A stretch of 64,000 nt of DNA, from NCBI GenBank assembly GCA_039881145.1, contig JAYKKI010000006.1:11661501-11725500 (forward strand). Direction: 5' to 3'. The translations under genes and the position numbers were made by a program. Shown here one piece after another: positions 1-11,514 of the stretch. Every line of letters begins with the position of its first letter. Position 1 is the stretch's first letter. This DNA comes from Druceiella hillmani. Taxonomy: Eukaryota; Arthropoda; Insecta; Lepidoptera; Hepialidae. The notes beneath the pieces were generated by a model. That model did no database searches and was not told the origin of the DNA. It saw nothing but the letters and a program-made list of their open reading frames with translations.

Positions 1-289
1 TTCAATTTTTGTGCGAAATGCTAACGTAAGTAACAACCATACGCTGTGCAAAGCAAACTCGCCCACACATTAATTCTAATCCGATTTCAGTTTTTGAGAA
101 AAGCGTTTGCATATCTGTGTACTGTATGAAACAGTGCATATATGGCCATCTCTCTGTCTGTCACATGGTTGTATCTTTTGTATATTTCAGTTTCATAATT
201 CTACACATTGGGTGTCACACTTATCCAGTCTCTTAGCTTAACGAAAATACGTCTTATTTTACGTTATTTTCGCCTAAAATAGCTGTGTT

Positions 290-520
290 AGGCAATGTTG
301 TCGTACTAATAAATCTGATGTTGCATTGATAATGCTATGCAGTAGATTTCATGTAAATGAAGCAGTTTATAAGATATGCAATTTTATAATACGAAACGTT
401 TATGCTTGTGCATGTAAATGGAATGAAAACAGTCGAGATGCGAGCCCAGCTTATATTTTTTTTCATTTTTTAACAAATTTGTTGCTCTTTCATAATCTAA
501 CACGTTTTAAACTTAAACTT
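290..520 (+). repeat. dispersed repeat, copy 1
   Basis: This segment aligns with 38095-38300 in the same orientation. Shared blocks appear in the same order: TAGCTGTGTTA, then TTGCRTTGATAA, then ATTTTATAATACGAA, then ATGTAA followed by AAACA-TCAGA-like sequence. The two copies are clearly related but diverged by substitutions and small indels. No coding content is visible and the element class is unknown. Confidence 0.5.
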
Positions 521-2203
521 ACTTGTTTAAGTTGACAAAGAAATATTTTTTATACACTTTCAAAAATCAACCGCTAGATTGAAATAAAAATATTTCGTAC
601 ATAAATTGCGCTCACACAGACCTCGAAATTTATTCAGAATTGATTGGACATTTCTTTACGTCTATGTTACGGTTTTTTGGGTATGGCAGGAAAATATCAA
701 TTTTCAAACTTTTCCAGCTTTTTGAAAATATCTGGCTTAAAAAGTGAATAAAATGTATTTAAAAAATCATAATTAAGTTACCAAGTTATCTGTTTTTACT
801 TGAAACGCTCTTCCTGTTGGTGTCATCAAATGATAGAATCCGCTTAATTGCCTCTTTTATTCAAGGCATCGTATGATAATAAAACTGACAATGCGACCTG
901 CGCTTCATTGCGGGTTTTTATGAACTATTCTTAAATGTAAATTTAAGATGATGACACTCTAGAACCAGTAATTTATATTTTATTGTTAACATTATTATTA
1001 CTATTAATTTTTGTTTACATTTTTTTATATAGTTTTAGGAATTTATGAAAAATTTACTGAAAATTATTAAAAATTCAGTGAGTATAGTTATAGGCGATTG
1101 ACTCAATTTCTTGACTTCTATAAAGAAACAATATTAGTAGATGCTGTCAGTAGTATGGACTGAATGCAGACAATGAAGTCACCATTAAAATATCAGCTCA
1201 GTTTGAAAAGACATTTTAAATCTCTTGTTATTATAATTTACTTTGTCATTTATATTTTAATGTAATTAAATAAGGGATTAACATATATAATCATGTATGC
1301 ATCCTCTTTGATTAATTTTTATAGCAGTTATTAATAACAGTGGAGCAAGCATAGTTGTAACGAGTTATAACCGAGATATTAAAGAAATCTATACTTGTAT
1401 GTATTTTTATGCATAGAGGAGTTTCTAAAAATAAGAGGAATGAAAAGGATAGAACCTGCGAACGAATGCGTGAAAACGATGCTCGAAAGAAAGTATACAT
1501 TCAAATCTATATTACTACATAACAATGAATGACAATACATTAATTCCCCTCAATAGGCGAGCTGTAAAGAATAATAGAGGATGAAATATTAATATGCTTT
1601 AAGAATGCAAGTTGGGAGTAGATACTCTGGAAAAAATAATGAAAATAAACATACAGAGTTATTTTAGCAACTCAAAATATATAAAAAAGTATCAAAAGTA
1701 GAGAAAGGAAATTTGAAAAGCGGTGGGTTTTTAAAATGAAAGTGGAATAATTTTGACGAAAACTCAACATTGAGAAAGCGTTTATAAATGTAAGCCAAAT
1801 ATTTAGATGTGTATGGAAGCATACAATATTTCATTATGATCACTGGTACCATGGAAAGTGACGTGATCATATTGATGTACGATGATGTAAAATATTGATA
1901 TTGGTAAACAGATATAAAGTAATTTGACAGATGGCAATATCGGAATACAAATTAAATTTAAGGCTATTTTTATCTAAATTGTGTTTCAAACTAGAAATAA
2001 CTTATTAACTATATTCTGTAAAATGGATTGATGTCTAGATATTAAACGCATCTTCGAATCTATGGACATATATTGACCACGAATGAATTATGTATCCAAC
2101 ACTAGCTTAGTGTGTATCTACTGAATGTAAACAAAAGTTCAGCTCTTGAAACAATCGTACAACTTTCTGTTGAACTTTTCTTTGAATGTAAAATAGAGAA
2201 GTA

Positions 2204-2240
2204 GCGACAAAATTGTAGTTTTTGAGTACAATTTTGTCGC
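2204..2240. repeat. short palindrome (14-bp arms)
   Basis: GCGACAAAATTGTA at 2204-2217 is repeated inverted at 2227-2240 around a 9-base loop. The similarity continues outward imperfectly (GAAG and GAATG blocks on both sides). It is one of at least seven such short hairpins in the window. Confidence 0.8.
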
Positions 2241-2496
2241 TTCTTTCATTCAGATTTTTTTAAATCTTTAGGGAATAAGTTATTACTTGAGTATTTTAAA
2301 AATACATTTTAATCAGAAGAACATTTCAAAATTCCAAGAAGTTTAAAGAAATTTTTATCTCCCGCTAGACATATCTTCATAATCACCACCCTTGTCTTCT
2401 TCATCATTGTTGTTGTAGACAAATAATAGTCCATCAATTCTAATGTGCAGTCTAGTTAAAAAGACATTACTATCTACATACTTGAACCCACCTTTA

Positions 2497-2887
2497 GGCT
2501 GCCTGTTTATTGAAGCGGACTTATGCAAATTTCGACCAATAGAATTGCACAAAATCTAAACTCCTAAAACCTAATGGATTCGCGGAGTAGATTAAAATTT
2601 CATACATATTAAACGCGGAGCGGGGAAACGGAACAGGAAGCTGAGCGGAGAAGCGAAGCGGAGAAGTGGAGCAAAATATGATGGTTGCGGGGTGTCGCCG
2701 AATGTGGGCGAGGAGATTGCCGTCGTATTTCGCGCCTAACTACACTAAACGCCCGCCGCCTTCACTTTGAATGACTCTTGACAAACTTTCGGCCTAGCTA
2801 CGCTCAACTTCAATGGGCAAGCAAAGTCCTTAACACACTCCCTCGCTCCGCTCCACTTCTTTGTTCCGTTCCACTGGACAGGCAGCC
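2497..2887. mobile_element. Harbinger-like MITE, 391 bp
   Basis: The ends are a 10-bp inverted repeat (GGCTGCCTGT at 2497, its complement ending at 2887), each flanked by TTA. A TTA/TAA target duplication is typical of PIF/Harbinger. The interior is much more GC-rich than its surroundings and has direct GCGGAG/GCGAAGC-type repeats near 2612-2675, echoed in inverse form at 2840-2870. It encodes no transposase and would be non-autonomous. The TIRs differ from those of the large Harbinger element at 33299, so it belongs to another family. Confidence 0.6.
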
Positions 2888-2890
2888 TTA

Positions 2891-5740
2891 ACCAGTCCGT
2901 ATGGATTAACAGTAATACCACTGTCAATCATTAGGTAATAATTTCCGGAAGATTTGAGATTCCTCGCAAAGTCCACATAACTGATATCGTTATTTGTGCA
3001 TTCATTCAGCTTATAACCAAACTAGGAATTGCTTTATTCGTTTTTGGGTGAAGTTTGGATGTGAATAAATTTTGAATGGAGTACTAGCATAAAATTCCCA
3101 TGCTTATATGTATCTGAGATTTTGGAGAAAACGGTCAGGCTGGTTGTATCTACCATTTGGGTAAAATATGAGGTAACCTGTGAAGGAAACGAATGGTGAT
3201 TAATATGGGCAGAAAATAAGAGACATCGTAAATGTATTACTGATATACGTACGTCAAAGATATATTCTGAAAAGTAATATTTTATGTACATTTATAGAAA
3301 TACGCTAAAATTCATATTATTTAAGTGATTTGACATAATTAGCCAGTTTGACAAAAGAAAATTACATCTAAACTAGCTGTGACCGTAGATTATTAGGGAA
3401 AATTACAATATTTTTAAACAATAGTATTGCGACAATACATTTATGTTAATTTTCTGCCGGTTTACAGATTTTCAATTTAAGAACATGAAATAAAAAAAAT
3501 CCGTCTCACTATAAAAATAGTACCACAGAAAAAAGAGTTCGGAGAAATATGAAATTCGGGTTCTGTATGTCAACAAATCCTAGCTGCTACATTTGGTCAT
3601 CGGTGTAATTTTAAAAAATAGCAATCATTTTATGTGTAGAACTATTTCCGTCCCTCGAGGGTTGAGTCATGTTGCTTGACAATGTAACACAAATGTTTTC
3701 TTTTAATAAAAAAAAAATATCGTTCATATTGTTCCTTATTTAAAATATATCCCTTCCCATTATAAACCATACGTACCCAACGATCAGTAATCCCATTCAT
3801 AAGTTTTATATATAACACCCACATTCTTGACATTGGTCTTAGTTGATCTCAAAATCTTCATTTATATTTTGTGAAGCAAGACCGCACCGGATCCAAACCC
3901 GAAAGTTTTTTTCGTGAGATCATAAGCCGTCTAACATCCGTATAATTAAAGGCAATAGAGACCACGAGACGGTATCCAACAATAATAATATTGTCTTCGC
4001 TGATAATATCTGGTACAAAAGAATTAACAGTTATTTCGGGATATGAATTTGTATAATACGTAATCTAATGTTTATAAAATTTGTATAATCTAATACCCCA
4101 AGCATTACATTCTCATGTCGCACATAAAGTGAAGAAACATTACCTTTGGGAAACTAGAATAGAGATATTATTTTGAAATCAAGATTTCTGTTTCTACTCT
4201 ATAATATTTTGCAAATTTAACATCTAACTTGGCACATTTTCACGAATAAATTTAATTGTGAATGTTTTTTTTTGATATCGTGTATAGTAGATTGAATACA
4301 GAGGTAAATATTTGTGTTAAGATTTTTGCTATATATTTGTGCAACTTAGATATATTACCATTTTATCTACCATTGTAAGACTAGAAAAAAAACAAATAAA
4401 GTCGCAATAAACATACTGATTCAGTCATTTGATTAACTCCAACGTAGCCGCAATGGTTGTACTATTTAGGCAATTTTTGATCTATCTTGATGTAGAAATA
4501 TTGCCTTCACATTCAATGCATATGTAATAATCGTAATGCCACCTTACCTTCGATTGAACTAACAATAGACACAAATTCAACCTGAGGAGATATGAAAGAT
4601 ATTAAAAAGAAAACTTTTAAATTAAAGTATTTTTCAGTAATAAAAACATGTTAATGCATAACTTTTTAACTCTTCTCGAGATAATTAAAAATATACCACA
4701 CTTCAGCAGGGAAACAATTTCTCCCAATGTTTCGTCAATGAATATGAAGTGTGTCAGTGTTTTGCATACAACCACCCTATAATGCAACCGCTTTTATGGG
4801 CTGAGATATTGCCGTATAGTTATATTAACATAATCTATTTATATTCCTAAAATCATAATTATGTAAATAGACAGCACAGTATATCTACTGGTAGTTAATC
4901 TAATTACATTATTCAATGGCATTAATGCAATGGAATTTCTATTTCTTAGTATATGTCTGCCTTTTCCATGTTTTCCTACAGGTTTTCAGAAGCAGTTTTT
5001 CAACATGGTTAGAGTCAATCATTCTGGCAATACGTGCAACAATATTTAAGCAACTAATTTTATTAAATTTTACAACATTAAAAATGTTATATAGTTCAGC
5101 ATTGTATGTTCTCCGGTAAATATTATTTTCTTTCACGACTTTAGATGTATTGCAAAAGACTTTTCTTTCCAAAAGCGCTAACATTAATTTATTACATTTT
5201 ATCAATTATTTTATTTTATACAAGATATATTTTTCTTCTTAAGTGTTTGAGGCATAAAGTTATTACTAATTCCACAGAAAGCCAATGTCAATGGACATTA
5301 TCTTTTTCGAACTTCCAGTGATATTTCTTTACAGTTGTTAATCGCAAAAACCCCACAAAAGCAGTCCTTTACTGTCAAGTTTATATGTATTTATTATGAT
5401 AAAAACTGTTCTATATTCCTTATGAACTAGTTTTTTTGAAGTATTGGTTTTGCACTTATTGATTTTAAGATCCACATACTTTGTAGATTTTTATGATCTT
5501 GGATTGAAACATTTTTAAGTGTGAAATATGACCGTCCAATAATATCTATATTATATACATGAACAAAGATTTAGATAAATTTATGAAAGACTGTATCATT
5601 GAAAATAGTGTCCTAGCGCCCTTGTGTGTTAATTCTTTGGTATTCAAAACAATTTACCACCGCTATATCGAACTATGGGCTATAAAAGGATTGTTTAGCC
5701 GCAAAACTTTTCTTATATAATTTTGAAGCAAAAGGATTGT
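2891..5740. other. no gene recognised
   Basis: AT-rich sequence on both strands. Open frames at 3034-3291, 3642-3833 and 4916-5205 overlap one another on opposite strands and resemble no family. Nothing can be supported here. Confidence 0.5.
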
Positions 5741-5754
5741 TTAAAATAATTTCA

Positions 5755-5850
5755 CGCCAAGTAAGTAAAATTTTACATGTTTTGGAATTTATATGTCCCT
5801 ATTATAAAATAGAACCCAGACTGTGATTTACTTGGTTTTGTTTCCATTTA
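5755..5850 (-). mobile_element. RTE-type LINE fragment, second copy
   Basis: About 95 bases match 6862-6955, including CAAGTAAG, TTTGGAATTTATATG and CCCTATT-TAAAATAG. In the larger relic at 6380-7235 this block encodes, on the minus strand, the reverse-transcriptase part just before a Y-L-G motif. It is therefore a small detached piece of the same LINE family, now non-coding. Confidence 0.5.
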
Positions 5851-6379
5851 TTATTAACCTATATTATGTAATTTGTTTTAACAGGTTAATATCTACAAAT
5901 CAAATTATGTTTAATCCTACCTAAGAAGACTATGTTATCTACATTTAATATAATTATTTATTATATTTACATTTATAATATTATTTATTTTTAATATAAT
6001 TATTTATTATATTATATTTAATTTATAATATAAAGTTGATAAAAGTTGAAACATGATAAATGTTTTTATTAGAACGACGTTTAGTTTTAAATCGTAGATA
6101 GATATTTAAAATATTTCTTAGAAAAATTCGTTGTATTTGCGGATTACTTTTTCTCTATATTTAACAAATTTTCAACATATTTTATAGTTTCATTACAACA
6201 TCAATTTTAATTTATTTCATAAAATTCTCTTTTTACTTTACAGTAGTTTTGCTCCTTTAATTTTTTTCTTTTTCTGTTTATTTTCATTTCTTTCAGTGGA
6301 AAAGCAACTCACATTGGCCCCTAGTTATTCCATACTTAGTAGTTGTTCACTAGATCTTGACCATCATTGTTTCTAGGTT

Positions 6380-7235
6380 CCTTACTATACAGTCCATGTG
6401 TCAACGTTGGGATCTTCCCCCTTCCTCTAATACACATGGATTTTGTTTCAGATAGCTTTCTCGTTTTTCTTTCCTTTATCCTAAGTATTTGCCCAGCCCA
6501 TTTCATTACCCATATTTTTTTGAACTTTATAATATTAGGTTCTCAATAAGCCTTATACATTTCAGAATTCTTCTCCACATATTCAGTTCAGAATTCTTCT
6601 CCATGTGTCGTTTTAGGAAATGTCTGGTAGTATTAGAATTTTTCTTTCACATATTGATATAGATTCTTCCTTTGATTGGGCAAGAGGCTATGTTTTATAA
6701 ATATAAGTCAAAACGTATTGTAATAGGCATTTTATAGGGAAAGAATTTTGTTTTTATTTTTATCAAACTGGATTTAAAGTATTTCCGTAGGTTATAAAAA
6801 TATTTTCCAGCTGCCGTAATTTTTTGTGTCACTCTGAGGTTTAAGAATAGTTTAAATTAATATCTAATCCCAAGTAAGCAAACATTTTATATCCTTTGGA
6901 ATTTATATGGCCCTATTTTAAAATAGGGCTTAGAATGTGCTGTATTGTTATGATTCATGAACTCAGATTTATTTTGATTGATATACAGATTCGTGTATAT
7001 ATTCACTTTCCTAGGGTCACAAATGTTTTTAAATCTACGGAAGTTCTAACTATTATATAAATACCATTTCCAAATAAGACCTCTGGTGGATATTTCTGAA
7101 TTCTTTATAGCTATTTCTAAAGAAATATTTTAAAATAGACATAAAAGAACATCTCCCTGTCTCGCGCCATGTCTTTTTCAAAATGATTCTAAAACCCACA
7201 CTTTACTTGAACTCTTCATTTAGTTTCTTGTAGGG
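6380..7235 (-). pseudogene. RTE-type LINE reverse transcriptase relic
   Basis: Reading the minus strand from 7235 down, three reverse-transcriptase landmarks appear in the correct order. The first is an RQGD block followed by C-L-F and a short acidic/Ile helix (about 7160-7080). The second is a segment with N-x-x-K-S-E-F-M followed by an F-x-Y-L-G-like strand (about 6990-6870). The third is the C-terminal MKWAGQILRIK motif (about 6515-6475), typical of LINE proteins ending in W-x-G-H-x-x-R-M. The segments lie in different frames with stops between them, so the copy is dead. The YADD block was not found and may be deleted. RTE-like assignment rests on motif style only. Confidence 0.65.
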
Positions 7236-7239
7236 TGGG

Positions 7240-8320
7240 AGATGTCAGTCTGACGAGCTTACCAGAAATAATTAGCAACTCTTAGTTGTTTCATTTATTT
7301 ACTCTACAGTATGTCGATTTAGAGTATATGAAATCATAAATTTATTTAGAATGAAATATTTACTTAACGATTGATTGCCCTTTCTTGAAATCATATTGAT
7401 ACTTTCCTCTATTTTTTTAACATGAAAGGAGAGTGCGCTAAATAGGATCCTTCATATTGTTTTAAATTATGTATACAATATCTTTATACCTCTATAATTT
7501 GAACAATTCAGAATATCTCCTTTTTAGTGTCCCGTGACAGACTTGTTGAAAAGGAACATTAATCGAATGACTTCGGTGTCCGTCCTTCTTTCGTCCTTCC
7601 GGAACCGGCGATATTCTTGGAAACTGTTCGACGTAAACACTTTAAATTTAGCACAAATATAGAGTATGATAGCCTAATTATAGTATTCAAAGTTCAATTG
7701 TGATTTTAGGGTTTCATTTCGGAGAAATCAGGTTCTAGTGCTTTCCTTTCTTTTTCGATTTAATTTCATATTATGCTGTTAATACTTTTTGCTTCATTAC
7801 ATCAATTGTCTACATCCATGAATATATTTTCTAGTTTGACTATGCCTCCTCAACTGCATTTTATTATGCATGGTTGAAAATTTTAATAATTAAAAATGAT
7901 AATATTTTATTTTTATTATTTTTTATAATTATTGCATGAGAATAATTTATTTTAGATATCAATTAAATTTGTTAACCTTAATTTCATCGCCACCTGTGTG
8001 AGAAATGACATTTGCCGTTTTGTCTTTTGTATTTTGACGTTTTGTCAAATGATTAATAGTTCCAATGCTCTTTTTTTTCTTCTGCATGGCTTTCTAATGT
8101 TTAAGTGCCAACAACATTGTATTGAATTTTATTGAAATATGGAATAATTGTTGTAAGGCATAGAAAAATTTGTGTTGCATTCCTTTTTTAAATAATAAAA
8201 TTTTCTTTTCTTTTACGCGCTCTTTTAGCAAAATTTTCCATTCGATCTTTTCGAAATCTTCTACAAGTATACAATGTTAATCATTTTTTTCTGTTGCTTT
8301 CGAGTTCTCAACGGACATGT
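7240..8320. other. no gene recognised
   Basis: AT-rich and non-coding as far as can be seen. Bases 7570-7625 (CCGTCC/CTTCC-rich) resemble a stretch at 38040-38060 and may belong to a dispersed repeat. Nothing else is supportable. Confidence 0.4.
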
Positions 8321-8324
8321 ATAA

Positions 8325-8600
8325 TAACTATATATCCTAGCCGTAAAGTTACTTTTAAATATTAAAGTGCGAGGATCTTTAATTGTATATCCAAGCAGTA
8401 AAGTCCTGTGATTAGTTACTTTTAAACTATTGAAGTACGAAGATTTTTAATTATATATTCTAGCAGTAAGTTCTGTGAGCAGTTACTTTAAACTCGTAAA
8501 AGGCTAGGCTAATTATTGTATGCCGTAGTTGCAAAATATCAGTTTCTTTGAACTCTTAGAGTGCGTGAACAATCTACACATCTTAGCCGCATGACTTTGG
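8325..8600 (+). repeat. diverged tandem repeat, unit about 65-70 bp
   Basis: Four successive units share the order TATAT-CTAGC-GTAA, AGTTACTTT-AAA, then AAGT-CGA/GAT-TTTAATT. Units two and three are the closest; the last one (about 8520-8600) is badly eroded. There is no open reading frame. It is an old local tandem array just upstream of the exon at 8735. Confidence 0.5.
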
Positions 8601-8734
8601 CAAAACTTTAATTTTAAATCGAACTATGCTATGGAACATTAATTCGAAAAAGTTCTATGTCCTAATTTAAAGAATGAGTATAAGAAGATTAATAAGATGT
8701 GTATTATAAGAATAAAGAATAAAACTGGTCCTGA

Positions 8735-8943
8735 TATTTTATTCGGAAGACACATTTAAAAGGTTTTCTCCAATTTAAATCACATCGTGAATTATCCTGC
8801 GGACCAACGACTTCGTACCGCGGTCGACTTCTTCGTATTGGGACTACTCGACGAACAGCTTTGAGTCAAGATTCTACATCATCATCTTCAGGGGTCCATA
8901 TGGTGGAGCAGCAAAGGACTTCGACAACCATTGTTCCCTTAAG
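8735..8943 (+). CDS. internal exon of an unidentified host gene
   Basis: One frame is open from 8735 (just after a TGA) to a splice donor at 8944 (GTCAGT). The encoded stretch of up to 69 residues is rich in Arg, Ser and Thr (for example TTRRTALSQDSTSSSSGV) and clearly more GC-rich than its surroundings, which is the look of a real exon. It ends with two bases of a codon. The exon at 11233 supplies exactly the missing base and continues the frame. The upstream acceptor could not be fixed, so the true exon may begin later than 8735. The product is not recognised. Ser/Thr/Arg richness suggests a disordered linker of a larger protein, but that is inference. Confidence 0.5.
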
Positions 8944-9096
8944 GTCAGTGAATGCCAATTTTTAATACAGATGGCGAATTTTCGTTTGTCGTAAAACAGT
9001 AAAGAATTGAAATTTATTATTTCATTAAACTCAATTTCATTTTTAAAATATTAATTTAAATTTAAAAATTAATTATTATTTACAAAGATTAATTTG

Positions 9097-9314
9097 AATA
9101 TTGAATATATTTGGCGTTAATTTTGTAGATATTCATTATTCACAATTAAATGAAACTACGTGATGTAGTATTATTTCTACTTTCTTTAATTTCTTTAACC
9201 ACGACCTAGGTTTCGTTGTATCTTTGCTAATATCCCACCTGAACATGTAATACAACGAAAAAAAAATAAAGAAAGTAGAAATAATACTACATCACGTAGT
9301 TTCATATAATTGTG
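9097..9314 (+). mobile_element. fold-back repeat, copy A (inverted dimer)
   Basis: The element starts at AATATTGAATATATTTGGCG and ends at ATTGTG. It is flanked by a perfect 13-bp direct repeat, AAAGATTAATTTG (9084-9096 and 9315-9327). A head of about 50 bp is followed by a left arm beginning CACAATTAAATGAAACTACG and an inverted right arm ending at 9314. The two arms lost different internal pieces near the centre. There is no ORF. Related copies lie at 16060, 27939 and 53588. Confidence 0.8.
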
Positions 9315-9329
9315 AAAGATTAATTTGTT

Positions 9330-11230
9330 AAAATATTTTTATTTCATAATTCATTTAACTTGATAATATAATTAACCATTCCATTAAGATACTCTGTCAG
9401 ATTTTAAATTTATTAAAAATTTATTTCTCTTATGTCGAATGACTAACTGTGTACAGTATCACTTTAAACTATTTATTATTCAACTTTGTGCATAGATTTT
9501 TATGAAATAGTCTTTAAATATTTATATGCCAAAATACGCGCTTTTAGAATTTTGGCCGTGTTTATTGGTGTTTCTTTAATTTCCATCATACAATAACCAT
9601 TGCTCACGTTTTAATTATATTGATTCAATATTAAGTACCTCGTATAGAATATAAGTATGTATGTACGTAAAAAAATGTCAAGAATGAGTAAGACTCATTC
9701 TATAATGGTTTCCAATATATTTAGGCATTTAATGGTACGCAGTAGTTTATATTAAACTATTTAAAAATGTTTCATTTTTTAGAACGTAAATATATAGGCT
9801 ACTATATTTTTCACAGGTGCAAATTTAAAAAAAAATGTGTAATTAAACATATGTTCCCTTTACATAAGATCTCCCATTATGCCGACTTTCAAGATTGTAG
9901 GTCGACCGTAAATACCCTACAGGATTTGATGACGGTATAAATAAATAAACACGCTTGAAAGGGCGATATCCTTTTATTGTGTGAGTCAAAAAAATTACAG
10001 AAATATAAGCCCAAAAGCCTGAGTATACTATATTAATTTGAACTTGATATATCAGGTCGCTTTCTGAGAAACAGCGCTTTGAAAGACAGAATGATACAAA
10101 ATGATACCCTCACAATTTAAGGCATTACCTACACTGTTAATTTTCTAGAATTCGTAATCAGTCTTGAAACCGATTTCAAAAAAAAATCTTCATAAAAATA
10201 TTTTTTCTTTCTAAAATACATCGACAAATTCTAAATAGATTTTTAACATATATCAGATTGTTAGAAATATGAGAACACCAGTTTTACTGGAATTTTAAAT
10301 TTTATTTACATATTAAGAAATTAAAAATTTTATTATAAATTGTCATTTTGTAAATATGTGAAAATGAAGTAAAACATTATAAAACAAAAGTGAATGAAGG
10401 GACTTGTTAGCGCCTCACTAACATTTTCATCATCATTAGAGACATGTCGAACTATATGAATATTTTAAACAGGCCATCACTTGTTACACTGATAAAAATG
10501 CTTTTATTTCTTATATATAATTCACCAATGTTAAAATGTAATAAAATTTATTACCTTTTCATTTTTTCTTGTAAATTTTTCCAATTGTTTTACTGCTAAA
10601 TATGTAATTTAATAAGAGCGATAGTTCGCGCCAGTAGGAAAGGCGAATTTCGTAAAATATTTTATTATTTATAGTTAGTGTATTTACCTGCACCGCTTCA
10701 AAACATATTACTTAATTAGTTAGCAAGATTTTCGTTAACAAATTTACTGAAATATGGAACTAAATATACTGAAATATGGAACCAAATATACTGATATATG
10801 GAACCAAATATACTGATATATGGAACCAAATATACTGATATATGGATTTATCTGAAAATTTCAACTGAAATATGATACTAACAAATGCGGAATAAATGTA
10901 CTGAATATTTCTCGAAGGAATATTTGTCAAAATTAAATGACGTTTTATGGAGACGCAATATTTATCGTGAGTATAGATTGAAATAGAATTTAGACAGCTT
11001 TTATTTTTTAAATAAGCAGTGGGAAAATTTTTAAATGATGGATATAACTGTCTACAAGTTCTTTCCCGGGGTGTGTAATTTTTGCATTTTTTTGTAGCAC
11101 CAATTTTTTGCGGATTTTTACTTTTTGAGCTGCCTTCTTAAATAATTAAATTAATGTTGTCCATCCAACAAATTAAACTAAATTTCCACCAGAGTTAATT
11201 TTCATCACTACTAAGTAAAATGTTATTTAC
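9330..11230 (+). other. intron sequence with small tandem repeat
   Basis: This is the rest of the intron between the exons ending at 8943 and starting at 11233. It is AT-rich and without recognisable genes. A 22-bp tandem array (unit CCAAATATACTGATATATGGAA, about 4.5 copies) lies at roughly 10748-10845. Confidence 0.5.
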
Positions 11231-11232
11231 AG

Positions 11233-11314
11233 GGAATCCAAAAATTTCGATATTTATATGATCGATGAAGATGCAATGAAATCACCTCGAAAACCGGAAT
11301 TCACGATCTCCGTA
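11233..11314 (+). CDS. internal exon of the same unidentified gene
   Basis: The exon lies between a strong acceptor (TTATTTACAG, ending 11232) and a perfect donor GTAAGT (11315-11320). It completes the codon left open by the exon ending at 8943 and encodes a further 27 residues, with the acidic run MIDEDAM followed by a basic-proline stretch. Phase agreement plus both consensus splice sites make this a convincing exon. The protein is not recognised. Downstream exons must lie beyond the LINE inserted from 11515; none was identified with confidence. The introns are long, as in many AT-rich insect genomes. Confidence 0.65.
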
Positions 11315-11514
11315 GTAAGTGTATTTTTGCAAAATTCTCTTACTAAATTAAGATTACATTTTCAATATTTTCGTACATAAAAAATGTTGTCACAATTGGA
11401 ATAAAGAGCAGTTCGTAAGTTGTTAATAACTTAAATTCAGTAATTTTAGTATTTAACTTAATCTTTAACTTTTGCTTAATTTTTTTTACATAGTTCACTA
11501 CAATAATGTAGCAC

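Larger units (their letters stand above)
1..2490. other. AT-rich non-coding stretch
   Basis: No coding region can be supported. The short open frames have low-complexity AT-driven composition and no domain. The stretch holds one diverged dispersed repeat (about 290-520) and one short palindrome (2204-2240), listed separately. A GTAAGT at 26-31 could be a splice donor, but the preceding 25 bases are too few to judge. Confidence 0.6.

Noticed and set aside
1..31. Possible exon end at a GTAAGT donor at the very start of the window
   Set aside because: Only 25 bases precede it, all three frames are equally plausible, and no partner exon was seen.
4916..5205. Pair of opposite-strand frames of 67 and 88 codons
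   Set aside because: They overlap, are AT-driven in composition, have no splice-site support and match no family.
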